Source of the DNA: Liopterus haemorrhoidalis
Taxonomy: Eukaryota > Arthropoda > Insecta > Coleoptera > Dytiscidae
Length of the DNA stretch: 64,000 bases
Direction of reading: 5' to 3'
Assembly (NCBI GenBank): GCA_963971575.1
Contig: OZ020615.1
Coordinates: 63,869,379 to 63,933,378, forward strand
The notes below the pieces were generated by a model. The model was given only the letters and a program-made list of their open reading frames with translations. It was not told the DNA's origin and ran no database searches. Below are positions 10,560 to 21,353 of this stretch, piece by piece; within the stretch, counting starts at the first letter, position 1; every line of letters starts with the position of its first letter. The translations under genes and the position numbers were made by a program.

Positions 10560-10945
10560 TTAGAGATGACATCAGCATTGATATTATAATTAAATTTTAT
10601 TGTGATTCTGTTTCTAGTAAATTATATTTTTGAACATATTGAAACATTTATTTTTAATTTATTTAGCTGTAAATATTCATATAATCTATTTAAATCAGAC
10701 TAAATATTATTACTATCAATGAAATTTAAAATCTGAAGAAATATTTTTAAATCGTAGGCAGAGAGAAGAAAGTTAAATATATGAAAGCAGACATACAAAT
10801 ATTAAACAAAAGAGGACCTAGGTGTCTACCTTGCGGTACACCGGAACTTTTTTTTACGTCAGATTTATAGCCATTAACACCACATTTAGTTCTGCCTAAG
10901 GTACGATTTTAATTAGTTTTTAAACAGGATAAAATTATAGGATGC
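10560..10945 (-). pseudogene. LINE reverse transcriptase fragment (Jockey-like)
   Basis: The minus strand encodes GVPQGRHLGPLLFNI, the conserved palm block of non-LTR reverse transcriptase (usually GVPQGSxLGPLLF). Farther on, a degenerate DLKIFLQI corresponds to the FADDLKI catalytic block, and DLNRLYEYLQLNK follows. The leading FAD residues are lost to frame changes. Only the palm is left. It resembles the fragment at 22383-22743. Confidence 0.75.
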
Positions 10946-11589
10946 GACAATCGTGTTACATTGCCCATCTTGCTCTGTTAACTACCAGGTTTTTCTCATT
11001 GGCTTTTGACATGGTCCAGCTTCCACATTTCCCGAAGTTTTTGATTTACTAATCATCTTTGTGAAGTGGAAAAAGAGGTCTCCTTTGAGTTTCTACGTCA
11101 CTGTTTATTAAAGCATGTGTGAATAAAGAGTATTTAAGTTGTACAAATCGTATTCCGGTTGGTTAAAGCGAAAGCGGCTCGCCGCCTCTGGGCTAGTAAA
11201 TCATAATTTCACCCCCGACTGTTACCCTCTCGAGTGGCGACCCCAGCATTCGGTGATTCACACTAAAACACCATAATCAATGTTTGATTATATATCAACT
11301 CACACTACTGTGTCAACCGATCCTCTAATCAATATATTAAACAATAAATACACTGTTAAGGGGCTACATAAAACACGACAAATATTAGATTATTAAAATA
11401 CAACATCGAAAAATTCTAGGGATATTGAAAAAAATATGAAAATATATTGCTTATTGTACATTTAATGATGTATTTCAATTAAAGTAGGCAATTATGAGTA
11501 GTTGGCTATGGAAAACAAGTCAAAACAATAACCAACAAGACAAAACAAATAAAAATTTGACAAATTTTATCAGTACACGATCCATAGTT
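10946..11589. other. Unassigned sequence
   Basis: No coding motif or element end recognised. Bases ~11160-11260 are somewhat GC-richer. Confidence 0.4.
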
Positions 11590-11602
11590 TGATCACATGT
11601 TT

Positions 11603-11751
11603 TTTTTTTTTTAATTTTATGGCCTTTGCTGCTGTGGCAATTAGCCAGGACAATTTTTTATTTGAGAAAATGTCCATGCCTGAACGGGATTCGAACCCGA
11701 GACCTTAGCAACGCAGAGCACATGTGTTACCACTACGCTACGCCGGTCGGC
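11603..11751 (-). mobile_element. tRNA-derived SINE, copy 2
   Basis: Minus-strand copy with GCGTAGTGGTAACACATG (box A region), GGTCTCGGGTTCGAATCCCG (box B region), and a poly(A) tail seen as a T-run at the left. The 13-bp duplication TGATCACATGTTT (11590-11602 and 11752-11764) is perfect, implying fairly recent insertion. Confidence 0.9.
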
Positions 11752-11837
11752 TGATCACATGTTTAATTTTAATTAGATTTAAAACGTTTATATTAACAAT
11801 TGCAGTGTTTTTAATTAGTGGCATTCTTTTTTAATAA

Positions 11838-12145
11838 TGGAGCGACAGCATTTAACTATCCACGAGATGAATCGTGCGGTGGGACTTCTCCAAGCTGGCT
11901 TCAGGCAAGTTGATGTAGCCGATCGGATAGGAGTTTCTTAAAGTGTCATCAGTCGGTTATGGATGCGTTACAGGGAAATAGGGAGTCCGGCCGAACAACA
12001 TCCGGGACGTGGTCGCTGTACAACAGCAGGTCAAGACAGATTTTTGGTCTTAAATGCCAGAAGAAAACCTACTATTACACCGCCCGAATTTGTAAGGGAA
12101 TTACAGCGAGCGCATAACTTAACAGTTAAGCTTGCTTTATAATAA
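11838..12145 (+). pseudogene. Tc1/IS630-type transposase N-terminal fragment
   Basis: The frame starts MERQHLTIHEMNRAVGLLQA and continues VDVADRIGVS, stop, SVISRLWMRY. It then reads HPGRGRCTTAGQDRFLVLNA, the linker between the two helix-turn-helix halves (GRGRxxxTTxxQDRFL) of this group. One in-frame stop is present, and the catalytic domain is missing after ~12140. Confidence 0.8.
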
Positions 12146-12371
12146 GCTCATAGCGTAAACGTATATGCGTTGAACAATAGATTTGACCCTTCAAAACATC
12201 TCTATCTAATAAACAGAATAAAGAGATACTGTAAGAAATCATCTCCACGAAGCTAACATTCTATCTTGACGACTAATCAGGTGTCATTCCTCTCTAGAGG
12301 CAACTGCAGAGCAAGATTAGACTGGTGTCACAATTTTCAATATTGTTGTGATAATGATTGGGCTACAGTTA

Positions 12372-12495
12372 TTGAGAACTGACACGCTCGGATACGCAGT
12401 CTGGTGGTCAAATATTGTACTAGGCACCTGTGGTACTGTTTGAAATTAGTACATATGTTCTAGTGTTGATTTTTTGTTAGAATGTCGATAGATAC
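12372..12495 (+). repeat. Repeat Q, copy 1
   Basis: Shares about 120 bp with 28545-28668, including TATTGAGAA, TGACACGCTCG, CAAATATTGTACTA and TAGTGTTGA. At the second copy a THAP-like coding fragment follows. Here the downstream sequence differs and the mariner lies 140 bp further on. Probably a relic of a DNA transposon end. Confidence 0.6.
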
Positions 12496-12638
12496 ATTTT
12501 CATAAAATAAAAATGTACTGTGCTTAAATTAACCTGTTCGCTGTTAGCATAGTTAGCTGTTAGTTATTTATAAGGGTTGTACTTATTTTACTTTCAAGTC
12601 GTTAAAGAGAATACAATGTTTTATTAACCGAAAAGATA

Positions 12639-13930
12639 TTACCAGGTCTACAAGTATGAAATGCGGATTTTATTCAATCTTGCCGCGCAACCGAAGTGTA
12701 TAGTTGAAAGATTCAACACATATGGCGTTTTGTTAAGCTATCATTAAGTGTCAAATGCTTATAGGTTATAATTTGAAAAGTGATCATATAGTTTTGTTTT
12801 ACTGTGTTAAAAATGTCAAATTTTGTGCCAAATAAAGAGCATTCGCGAACAGTACTACTATTTTGTTTTCATTTGAAAAAAACTGCTGCTGAATCATACC
12901 GACTGCTTCGAGAAGCTTATGGTGAATATGATCCATCGCAAGATACGTGTGAACGATGGTTTCGGCGTTTCAAAAGTGGTGACTTTGATCTTACAGACAA
13001 AGAACAAGGAAAACCTCCAAAAAAATATGAAGATACAAAATTGGAAACATTGCTACAGGAAGACGATAGTCAATCACAAAAACAACTAGCAGAGCAGTTA
13101 GGCGTTAGTCAACAAGCTGTTTCCAATCGCCTACGAGAGATGGGTAAGATCCAGAAAGTCGGCAGATGGGTTCCATATGCACTGAATGTGAGGCAGATGG
13201 AAAAACGCAAAAACACTTGTGAAATTTTGCTTGCACGATACAAAAGAAAGTCTTTTTTGCATCGTATCATTACTGGCGATGAAAAATGGATTTATTTTGA
13301 AAACCCCAAACGCAAAAAATCATGGGTGAACCCAGGCTCACCATCCACATCAACTGCAAGACCGAATCGCTTTGGCAAAAAGACAATGCTCTGTACTTGG
13401 TGGGACCAAAAGGGTGTGGTCTATTATGAATTGTTAAAACCTGGTGAAACAGTTAATACCCAACGCTACCAACAACAACTGATCGAATTGAACTATTCGC
13501 TGCTCATAAAACGACCAGAATACGAAAGAAGACAGCACAAGGTAATCTTTCTTCACGATAACGGTCCATCACATAAGGCAAAAGCAGTTTGCAACACATT
13601 GGAGGCACTCAAGTGGGAAGTGCTACCCCATGCCGCTTACTCACCAGACTTGGCCCATTCAGATTACCACTTGTTCGCATCGATGGGTCACGCACTTGCC
13701 GAGCAGCACTTTTGTTCATATATAAAATGTAAATGAATGGCTAGATGAATGGTTTGCGGGGAAAGGGGAAGAGTTCTACTGGCGAGGTATTCACAAATTG
13801 CCTGAAAGATGGGAAAAATGTATAATTTCTAATGGAGCATACTTTGAATAAATAAACTTTTACTGTTCTTTTGAGATTAATGCGTTTTATTTAAAAAAAA
13901 AAACGCATTTCATACTTGTAGACCTGGTAA
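12639..13930 (+). mobile_element. mariner element, full length
   Basis: Length 1292 bp, typical for mariner. The perfect ~28-bp terminal inverted repeats begin TTACCAGGTCTACAAGTATG. TA precedes the left end (12637-12638); the right flank reads AA, a decayed TA. A single transposase gene fills the element. High repeat identity and one main coding defect make it the youngest-looking autonomous-type element in the window. Confidence 0.93.
12804..13851 (+). pseudogene. mariner transposase, nearly intact, C-terminal frameshift
   Basis: A 310-codon open frame starts MLKMSNFVPNKEHSR, though the second Met (13 nt later by family length) may be the true start. The N-terminal helix-turn-helix half includes KKTAAESYRLLREAYGE and ERWFRRFKSGDFDL; the linker WVPYALN follows. 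All three catalytic Asp are present: TGDEKWIYFENP, FLHDNGPSHKA and YSPDLAHSDYHLF, the D,D34D pattern of mariner. The usual LAPSD reads LAHSD. Near 13720 a small indel moves the frame; the normal ending EWLDEWFAGKGEEFYWRGIH resumes and stops at 13849-13851. Sequence style suggests the vertumnana-like group, by eye only. Confidence 0.92.
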
Positions 13931-14604
13931 AAAAAAGCTTAAGTAATATTTACTTTTGTTGAAAAGCTCTATTCAGAAGTATTCAACTTTACAAACTTTA
14001 TCATTTAAAAATGTTGTCCTTGATATCTTGTGCTTTCGATTTCTTCCAAAAAATTTAAAACCTATCATTCGATCCTCTAGATTTCTAGATAGATTTGCTT
14101 ACACATTGTGTTTTTGAGGAAAATCTTACTTCCTCTTTCTTGTTACATCATATGTATTTCCATTCATGTTTCGTGATTAAATTCTGATTCATAATTTTTT
14201 TTTTTTTTTTGTTATTGTACTTTTTATTTTTCGTAGTACCTCTGTTCCAAGATTTAAATTTTATTTTTCCTTGAAAATCATCACAAATATTTAATGACGA
14301 AACATAAAAAACACGCTTACGTCAATTATGTTCTTACGTCAGTCAATTTATTGTGTTATTGACATGTTTCTTTTAATTACATTACCCATGTTACCTGCTT
14401 AATGAAAATTATATTCAATCAAATTATGGATGACACGGTTTTACCACGCATGCGCTAATACGAAATGCAAGACTAACCTCAAAATCACCACACATTTCAT
14501 TCATTTAATTTTTTTTAAAATATTTTATTAGTTTTTATTTTGTTGTAATATTCAATATATTTTAAGGCTGTATTGATTTTGCAAAACAATATAGCCCTCA
14601 CATT
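13931..14604. other. Unassigned AT-rich sequence
   Basis: Nothing recognised apart from T-runs. Confidence 0.4.
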
Positions 14605-14665
14605 CAGTGGTGGCACTAGCACTTAAAATCTGGAGGGGGGGCAGAACATTTTTGAAATAATTTTT
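14605..14665 (+). mobile_element. Left end of a hAT-like MITE
   Basis: CAGTGGTGGCACTAGC followed by a G-run resembles a hAT terminus. No matching right end was found, perhaps because the family B copy replaces the rest. Confidence 0.35.
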
Positions 14666-14701
14666 TTCGTTTACACATACAAATGATGACATTAAAAAAA
14701 A

Positions 14702-16043
14702 AGTGAATGATGATTATTTGAGATGCCAAAACAAATTTTAAGTTAAAATATTTTTTTGTTAATTTTAATTCGAATGCCTAATACCTTTATTTATGTTTCT
14801 AAATATGTGCAGTATTTTTTTTTCTGTAGCAAGGTTCATTAAGATTTTGAAAATTGCGCCTATGGCTTCCATTGGTTGTTTTAAGTCATATGATCTCGTG
14901 TATTCAATTTCTACAATTTGCACTGGTTATTAGATTTACGCTTTTAAAAATTAAATGCAACATTTGCCCAAATATAACTAGAATTTTGAAAAAATAACAA
15001 AATAAAAGAACAAAATATAAAATGCGAAAAATACAAAAAAAAATAAAATTATCTCGAGACCGGAACCCTAGTTTGCAAATTAGAACGCGAGAGCGCTAAC
15101 CATTACACCATGAAAGCATTCTGGTTTATTTTGTTACATAAGTTATTAAATATTTTACATGGTCAAGCAAAAAACTCAAAAAATGCGTTATTTTCCGACA
15201 ACATAATCTGATCAAAAATTCCTGTTGTACTATTCCGGTTCACACAAATGTACATTACTTAGAATTTCTCCAGATTTTTAGTTTAAACCATCTGGGCTAC
15301 AGGGTGTGGGACAAATTGTTTTTACACAGTTTTGCCAAAAATCACGTCAAAATCATTTATTTTGCAAAAATAAAATTTTGATCGTTAATCCACGTACTAA
15401 GGGTTTTCTTTTGATACCCTACTCAGAATTTTAAAAATATATTTATTTTTTCGATGAGCATATACAGTCTGTTCCAAATGGTTAGGCGGAACTAGATTTT
15501 GCAATCTAGTTACTTTCATCGTTTAAATCGTGCTTTTCGACCGTTTTGTTTAAGCTTTCTAAATCATACTTACAATAAACATTTTTTGGTTAAGGTTAAT
15601 ATCATTTTAAAATGTCATTTTCTTTATATTTAGATTTTTTGTGTCATTCTTAATACAAATTTTCCATTTATTTTTTTTTGTCAATAAAATAAGTAAAAAA
15701 AAAATATTAAATTTTGACATATGTCATTCGTTTCCATGGTTTCATTGTTGGAATTTTAAATTTTGACATTCCAACATGAAAAATGAAATAACCCAAGCAA
15801 GGTCCCTTCTCGTGACAACCTAAAAGAACGAAATTCCCATTTAGTTCCGCCTAACCGTTTGGAACAGACTGTACTTGTTTATATTTTTAGGGGGATGTTT
15901 TTTAGATGTTTTAGTATTTTTTCTATGAGCGGGTCAAAAAGTATAAGCATGCCAAATTTCGGTTTAGCCGTTTGGCTACAATTTTTACCGAACAGACAGA
16001 CGACAAAATGACGGTATAAGGGTCTTTGGTCATACCCTAAAAT
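14702..16043 (-). mobile_element. Family B repeat, copy B3, 3'-truncated
   Basis: Lacks the terminal hairpin. It begins within the 3' body (GTGAATGATGATTATTTG), carries a tRNA-like segment on the minus strand at ~15055-15120, is split by a 407-bp MITE, and ends at a short (GTCT)n tract and a degraded 5' end around 16043. Confidence 0.7.
15465..15871. mobile_element. Tc1-type MITE, copy H2
   Basis: 407 bp with perfect ~30-bp ends starting CAGTCTGTTCCAAA and continuing GGTTAGGCGGAACTA. TA flanks both sides (15463-15464 and 15872-15873). Nearly identical to H1 at 34388-34795. The surrounding B sequence resumes correctly after it. Confidence 0.92.
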
Positions 16044-16344
16044 GATTTTTCAAAAATAAAAATTTGCCTGTTGATCCCCGTACTACGTAGTTTCACTTGA
16101 TATGCCACTCAAAATTAAAAAATATATATAAATTTTTTTATTAAATATATAATTGTTTATATTTATCTCTGGATGTGTTTTTTGAACTCTCAGTATTTTT
16201 CCTAATTGTGGGTCTAAGAGTTGTATAAGCATGCCAAATTTCACCTTTCTATGTTAAGCCGTTTGGCTACAATTTCTACCGTACAGACACATGAGTGACG
16301 TTATAAGGGTTTTTTGGTGATCATACCTACAAAACCCTAAAAAA
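16044..16344 (-). mobile_element. Second, diverged partial B copy in tandem
   Basis: Repeats the 5' third of family B from TTAATCCACGTACTA-like words to TTTTAGGGTTTTGTAGG, but with more divergence and with the (GTCT)n tract reduced to one or two units. Confidence 0.6.
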
Positions 16345-16883
16345 GGTTGAATTCAGTAAACTAAATCTGCAATTATTTGCCTTCCAACATAATGTTTTCA
16401 CTGTTTTTTTTTTTTCGTGTAAATCGTTAAATATCAAAGTTTATAATTGAGTTCCTCGTTAAATGTTGTTGAATCGTCACGTCATTTTTGTCAATGACAC
16501 AAGACAGGTGACTATAAAATTTTATTACAATACAAATAAAGTTGCCAATGTACGTGTCATAACTTGAAACAATGATATGTTTTGTCAGTAAGTCATGTAC
16601 GAGTTACAACGCTACCTCCAGCGACCATTTGTTTATGTTTATTGAAATATGTAACGGTTAAACCACATATTGTTTTATTTTACCTTTTCAATCGCTACAG
16701 ATATACGGAAATGGACAGAAATAACAGTATTGCCTTTACTTCGGGCAAATACAATTACATCCAAACTAAACACTACTCATTTTCAATGTAATTTTGATTG
16801 ATTAAATCAACTGGAAGGGCTAGTTTACCTCCTAACGAGGAGTGATGGGAAAGCTTTAAGAACGAAATAGATAACTTTTCAGG
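16345..16883. other. Unassigned AT-rich sequence
   Basis: Short open frames only; none resembles a known protein. Confidence 0.4.
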
Positions 16884-16896
16884 CCAAATTGTATTT

Positions 16897-17052
16897 TTTT
16901 TTTTTAATTTTTTTTTTAATGGCCTTTGCTACTGTGGCAATTAGCCAGGACAATTTTTGTTTGAGAAAATTTCCATGCCATAACCGGGATTTGAACCCGA
17001 GCCCCCATGGTTGGTAGTCAAATGAGCTGACCACTACGCCATAGCGACCGGC
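16897..17052 (-). mobile_element. tRNA-derived SINE, copy 3
   Basis: Minus-strand copy with GCGTAGTGGTCAGC, GGGTTCAAATCCCGGTTATG and a poly(A) tail. The 13-bp duplication CCAAATTGTATTT flanks it (16884-16896 and 17053-17065). Confidence 0.88.
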
Positions 17053-17085
17053 CCAAATTGTATTTATTTTTGTACATAGTCTCCA

Positions 17086-17232
17086 TTTTTTAGGGTTTTG
17101 TAGGTATGACCAAAAAACCTTTATATTGTCATTTTGTCGTCTGTCTGTCTGTTCGGTAAAAATTGTAGCCATACGGCTAAACCTAGAGAGTTGAAATTTG
17201 GCATGTTTATACAACTCTTTGACCCGCACATT
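17086..17232 (+). mobile_element. Family B 5' fragment, copy B4
   Basis: Plus-strand 5' end of family B (AGGGTTTTGTAGGTATG, short (GTCT)n, body to GACCCGCACAT). It breaks off at a small palindrome and is followed by the inverted copy B5. Confidence 0.75.
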
Positions 17233-17254
17233 ATACTATATGTGCGGTCAGACC

Positions 17255-18660
17255 CAGTGTGAATTTTCACACATTTCAGGGTTTCGCTGGTATTTAGTAA
17301 GTGAATGATGATTATTTGTAAGGTGACCAGATTTCAGTGAAGGGAAACCGGGACACAGGAAAAAAAAGAAGGTCTTTGTTTCCTCCCAGATCCAAGTGAA
17401 GAGCAAAAGAAAAGGTCCTCACCTCCCAAATTCAAAGTGAAGAGCAAAAAAAAAAAAGCAAAAAGCCTCCCAAATTCAAAGTGAAAAGCAAAGAGATTCG
17501 AAAACCGGGACAATCGGGCGTCTCGAGAACAGTTTTCGGGACACCGGGACAATTGACCGAAAACCGGGACGGATGGTCACCCTAATTATTTGGGATGCCG
17601 AAACAAATTTTATGTTAAAATATTTTTTTTGTTAATTTTAATTCGAATGTCTAATACCATTATTTAGGTTTCTAAATATGTGCAGTATTTTTTTATTTTT
17701 TTTTATATAACAAGGTTCATTAAGATTTTGAAAATTGCGTCTATGGCTTCCATTGGTTGTTTTAAATCATAACCCCGCTCTGATTTCGTGTATTCAATTT
17801 CAACAATTTCCACTGGTTATTAAATTTACGCTTTTAAAAATTAAATGCAACATTTGCCCAAATATAACTAGAATTTTGAAAAAATAATTTAAACAAAATA
17901 AAAATGCAAAAAAACAGAAAATATAAAATTGCTTGGAGAGCGGAGCGAACTTTGCAAATTAGAACGCGAGCATGCTAACCATTACACTGGTTATTACAAT
18001 GCGTAATGGTTCAGTGTGTTCGATAAGTTATTAAATATTTTACGTAGTCAAACAAAAAACACAAAAAATGCGTTATATTCCGAAAACATAATCTGATCAA
18101 AAATTCTTGTTGTACTATTCCGGTTCACACAAATGTACATTACTTAGAATCTTTTCAGATTTTTAGTTTAAACCATCTGGGCTACAGGGTGTGCAACAAT
18201 TTTTTTTTTGCATAATTTTGGCTAAAATCGCGTCAAAATAATGTATTTTGCAAAAATAAAATTCTGATCGTTAATCCACGTACTAAGGGCTTTCATTTGA
18301 TACCCTACTCAGAATTTAAAAAAAATATATTTTTTTTCGATGTGCAGATATTTGTTTATATTTTTAGGGGGATATGTTTTTTAGATGTTTTAGTATTTTT
18401 CCTATGTGCGGGTCAAAGAGTTGTATAAGCATGCCAAATTTCAACTCTCTAGGTTTAGCCGTTTAGCTACAATTTTTACCGAACAGACAGACCAACAGAC
18501 AGATGTTCGAAAAAATTAATAGACGCAGGGGCTGTAAAGGGACAAATTACCATCGAATAGCACAGGTTAATAATAAAACACATTAAAATAAGGTGCAAAA
18601 CAGACAGACGACAAAATGACGGTATAAGGGTTTTTTGGTCATACCTACAAAACCCTAAAA
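17255..18660 (-). mobile_element. Family B repeat, copy B5
   Basis: Minus-strand copy from the 3' hairpin GTGTGAATTTTCACAC to the 5' end at 18660. A hAT MITE (17319-17584) is nested near its 3' side, and about 100 bp of unrelated sequence interrupts the microsatellite at ~18505-18600. The tRNA-like region lies at ~17933-18000 but is badly degraded. Confidence 0.75.
17319..17584. mobile_element. hAT MITE, TIR TAAGGTGACCAG, with shared minisatellite
   Basis: The 8-bp duplication ATTATTTG (17311-17318 and 17585-17592) flanks ends TAAGGTGACCAG and TGGTCACCCTA. Inner shoulders read ACCGGGACA. The interior holds about two minisatellite units (AAGTGAAGAGCAAAAGAAAA, GGTCCTCACCTCCCAAATTC). Copy B3 reads ATTATTTG once at the same place, confirming the insertion. 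Confidence 0.9.
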
Positions 18661-18662
18661 TT

Positions 18663-18743
18663 TAATTAAAGAGTCGAGAGTCGATAGTTTTTTCGATTCT
18701 CGACTCCGATTTCTGACTCTTCCAAAAAGCTTGAACTCCTGGA
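18663..18743. repeat. GAGTCG-rich simple sequence, left part
   Basis: Imperfect repeats of GACTC/GAGTC. Together with 19006-19050 ((GACTCC)n) it forms one tract interrupted by the MITE between them. Confidence 0.6.
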
Positions 18744-19005
18744 CAGAGCCGAAGTAAGGAAAACTTGCGCTAGGGGCAAAACTGTGTTTTGGCGCCCTTG
18801 GCAAAAAAAAGGTGGTCCTCTCTTCCCAAAATCTAAGTGATGAGCAAAAAAAAAGGTCCTCACCTCCCAAAATCCAAGTGATGAGCAAAAAAAAAGGTCC
18901 TCACTTTCGCAATGTGGCGCCCCTTAGTCATCCTCGTCGGTGCCCTTTTCCTTAGTGCGCTAGGGACTATCGCCCCCTCCGCCCCCCCCCCCTACTGAGG
19001 CTCTG
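18744..19005. mobile_element. hAT MITE, TIR CAGAGCC, with shared minisatellite
   Basis: Ends CAGAGCCGAAGTA and the complement of CAGAGCCTCAGTAGGGG, flanked by CTCCTGGA (18736-18743) and CTCCTCGA (19006-19013), an 8-bp duplication with one mismatch. The interior carries about two minisatellite units (AAGTGATGAGC, an A-run, GGTCCTCACCTCCCAAAATCC) between GGCGCC-bearing shoulders. Confidence 0.82.
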
Positions 19006-19050
19006 CTCCTCGACTCCTCCGACTCCGACTCCGACTCCGACTCCTCATCT

Positions 19051-19487
19051 CTATGCTCAGCAAAACGAGATCTTAAATTACTATGTTTTGTTGTGCTAGA
19101 GATTATTAGTGAATGAAAAATCAAATTTTATTATAAAATAAAAATTTTAATATAATTTCTAGTTAATAATAGTGTAACATTTTCTAAGAAATGATATTTA
19201 TGCAATAAAATGTTATTTAAGTTTAAGTAAAGTATAAAAGTAGGTGGTCGAAAAGTAGTTCATCATTTCGGTCAAGGTTAAATTTATTACATAATAAAAC
19301 ATACTATTTAAATTACTCAATTAACAAACAGTTTAAATTGTCACAATTACGAAATCATGTCTCTCGAATTAACACAAAAGATATTAAATGCATGCCCCAT
19401 TTTTAAACAGATACAACATTGAACAGCAATTTTCAAAACTATGAATGATAAGAAAATTCTTAAATAAATCACACATTTCAGGGATTC
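19051..19487. other. Unassigned AT-rich sequence
   Basis: No motif recognised. The end (~19470-19488) resembles the family B 3' end (CACACATTTCAGGG). Confidence 0.4.
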
Positions 19488-19498
19488 GTAGAGGCGCA

Positions 19499-20175
19499 TA
19501 AAAATAGATGACAAAATAATAGAACAGGTAGAAAAATTCAAATACCTAGGCACAGTTTTCGCGGGATATGGAAAAATGGATGAAGAAATTATGGAAAGAG
19601 TAGGCGCAGCACGAAGAATGTTCAATAGCATCAAAGCATCGTTCTTAACTAAAAAAGAAATACCAACTAACATCAAGGTAGAGATCTTCAAAAAAGTGAC
19701 AGTACCAATTTTGACATACGCCTCAGAATCCTGGACCACTACAGAGACGCACAGGTCTAAAATAAGAAGCTCCGAAATGAGATTTTTAAGGAAAATCGAA
19801 GGTAAAACAAAATTGGACAGAATAAGAAATGAAGTATTTAGAGAAAAACTAGGCACAAAACCAGTAGAGACTATAATAGAAGAAGGACAGCTAAGATGGC
19901 TGGGACATATACACAGAATGAGTGAAGACAAAATAGTAAAAAGAGTTTATGAAGCAAGAACAGTGAAGAAAGTTAGACCAGGAAGAACGAGAAAAACCTG
20001 GCACCAAGAAACAAAAGAAGCTGCAACGAAGAGAGGCGTAAAGTGGGAGGAGACAAGAAAATATACAAAGGACAGAACACGATGGAAAGAAGTATGGAGA
20101 ACAACACCAGAAAATAAGTAACTCGATTATAGCCTTACACCGCAAGGTAGAAAGGCTTCAGGATTAAGTAAGTAA
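19499..20175 (+). mobile_element. 5'-truncated LINE, RTE/BovB-like
   Basis: An 11-bp duplication GTAGAGGCGCA (19488-19498 and 20176-20186) brackets the insertion. The 3' end has GGCTTCAGGATTAAG then TAAG repeats rather than poly(A), as in RTE-type elements with short tandem tails. Only the C-terminal part of the reverse transcriptase ORF is present, the usual result of incomplete reverse transcription. Confidence 0.85.
19501..20121 (+). pseudogene. LINE reverse transcriptase C-terminal region
   Basis: Continuous frame of ~206 codons without a native start. It reads KFKYLGTVFAGYGKMDEEI (palm end: FKYLG), ARRMFNSIKASFLTKKEIP, TVPILTYASESWTTTE, MRFLRKIEGKTKLDRIRN and LRWLGHIHRMSEDK, then a basic C-terminal tail with PGRTRKTW. 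These are the thumb and C-terminal blocks of RTE-like reverse transcriptases. The catalytic FADD box lies upstream of the truncation. The frame is intact, so the insertion is not very old. Confidence 0.85.
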
Positions 20176-20279
20176 GTAGAGGCGCAAATAGCCATCGTTG
20201 CAGTGCGACAAAAAAAAAATAACTAACTTACTAAATAAATACTTTTTTAAAATTACAAAAAATGTAAAATTTTATAGTT

Positions 20280-21060
20280 TAAAAAATATACATTTTTTTT
20301 TAAATGGAAGGAGATAGAGACTTGCGGTTTGAATTTTTGAAATTCTCATACTTTGTTTAGTCTAGAAAAAAATTGGTGACTTCATGGCTAGCACAAAACA
20401 TTTTTTATGGACCATCTAACATTTTCAAAATACAAAAAAATGTAAAATTTTATACTTTTAAAAAATGTATATCTCAAAAATGAAACAAGATAGAGACTTT
20501 TGGTTTGGATTTTTGGAATTCTCAGACTTCGTCCAGTCTAGAAAAAATTTGGGGACCTAATGGCTATCACACAACTTTTGCTATAGGTGTTAAACAAATT
20601 TTCGAAAAGTATCAAAAATGGAAAATCTTATAAATTTAAAAAATTCCTATCTCGAAAATCGTAAAAGATACAGGCCTGCGATTTGATTTTTTTGAATCAC
20701 AATTTATTATATATTGTTCAAAAAATTTGGGGCCTTAATCATTGAAGCCATTTTTGACTGGGATTTTTTTGAAAATATTCAAATTTTTGGGTTTGAGTGA
20801 TCGTATCTCGGAAACTAAAAATGATTGAGACCTACGGTTGGAATTTTTGAAAATCTAAGGTCCGAAATACCCTTAGGGCACATTTTGAATCAATTTGAGA
20901 ACAAAATTTTTTTTTGTGAAATTTTGTATTTTTCGAAAAAAAAAATTGGAAATTCAAAAATTTGTAACTCAAAAACGGTTGAAGATATGAATCTGCAGTT
21001 TGAAATTTTGGAATATTCGTATCTTCTTTAGTCTAGAAAAAAATTGTGGCCTGAATATTT
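20280..21060 (+). repeat. Diverged tandem repeat, ~155-180 bp units
   Basis: Five degenerate units, starting near 20313, 20489, 20667, 20825 and 20981. Each has a core like TATCTCAAAAATGAAA, AGATAGAGACTT, GGTTTGAATTTTTG and TAGTCTAGAAAAAAATTGG. Identity between units is low, so the array is old or a constrained multi-copy motif. No long frame is shared among units. Confidence 0.65.
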
Positions 21061-21353
21061 TTATAAGTTTGGTTTTTACAGGGGCCTAAACAAAAACCTT
21101 GAAAATGGCCTAAAATCGAAATAATCGTAAGGGGTACACCTTAAAAAAATCGCGGATTTCGACCCAAATTTTTTTGTCTCTGATTTGGCTGAAAATTGGT
21201 ACTATTATGTATTTTGGGCCGTAGATTTCAAAAATGTGGTCTATTTCGAGTTATAGGCTCATATTTTTGAGTAAATTCAAAAATACTCTTTCATCCAATT
21301 TTCGTTTAAACATGTCAAACTCGTTTAAACATTTTTCATTTGATGCTCCTGTG

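Noticed and set aside
19347..19931. A 194-codon minus-strand frame opposite the LINE RT
   Set aside because: Shadow of the RT coding strand; its composition is that of antisense AT-rich coding DNA.
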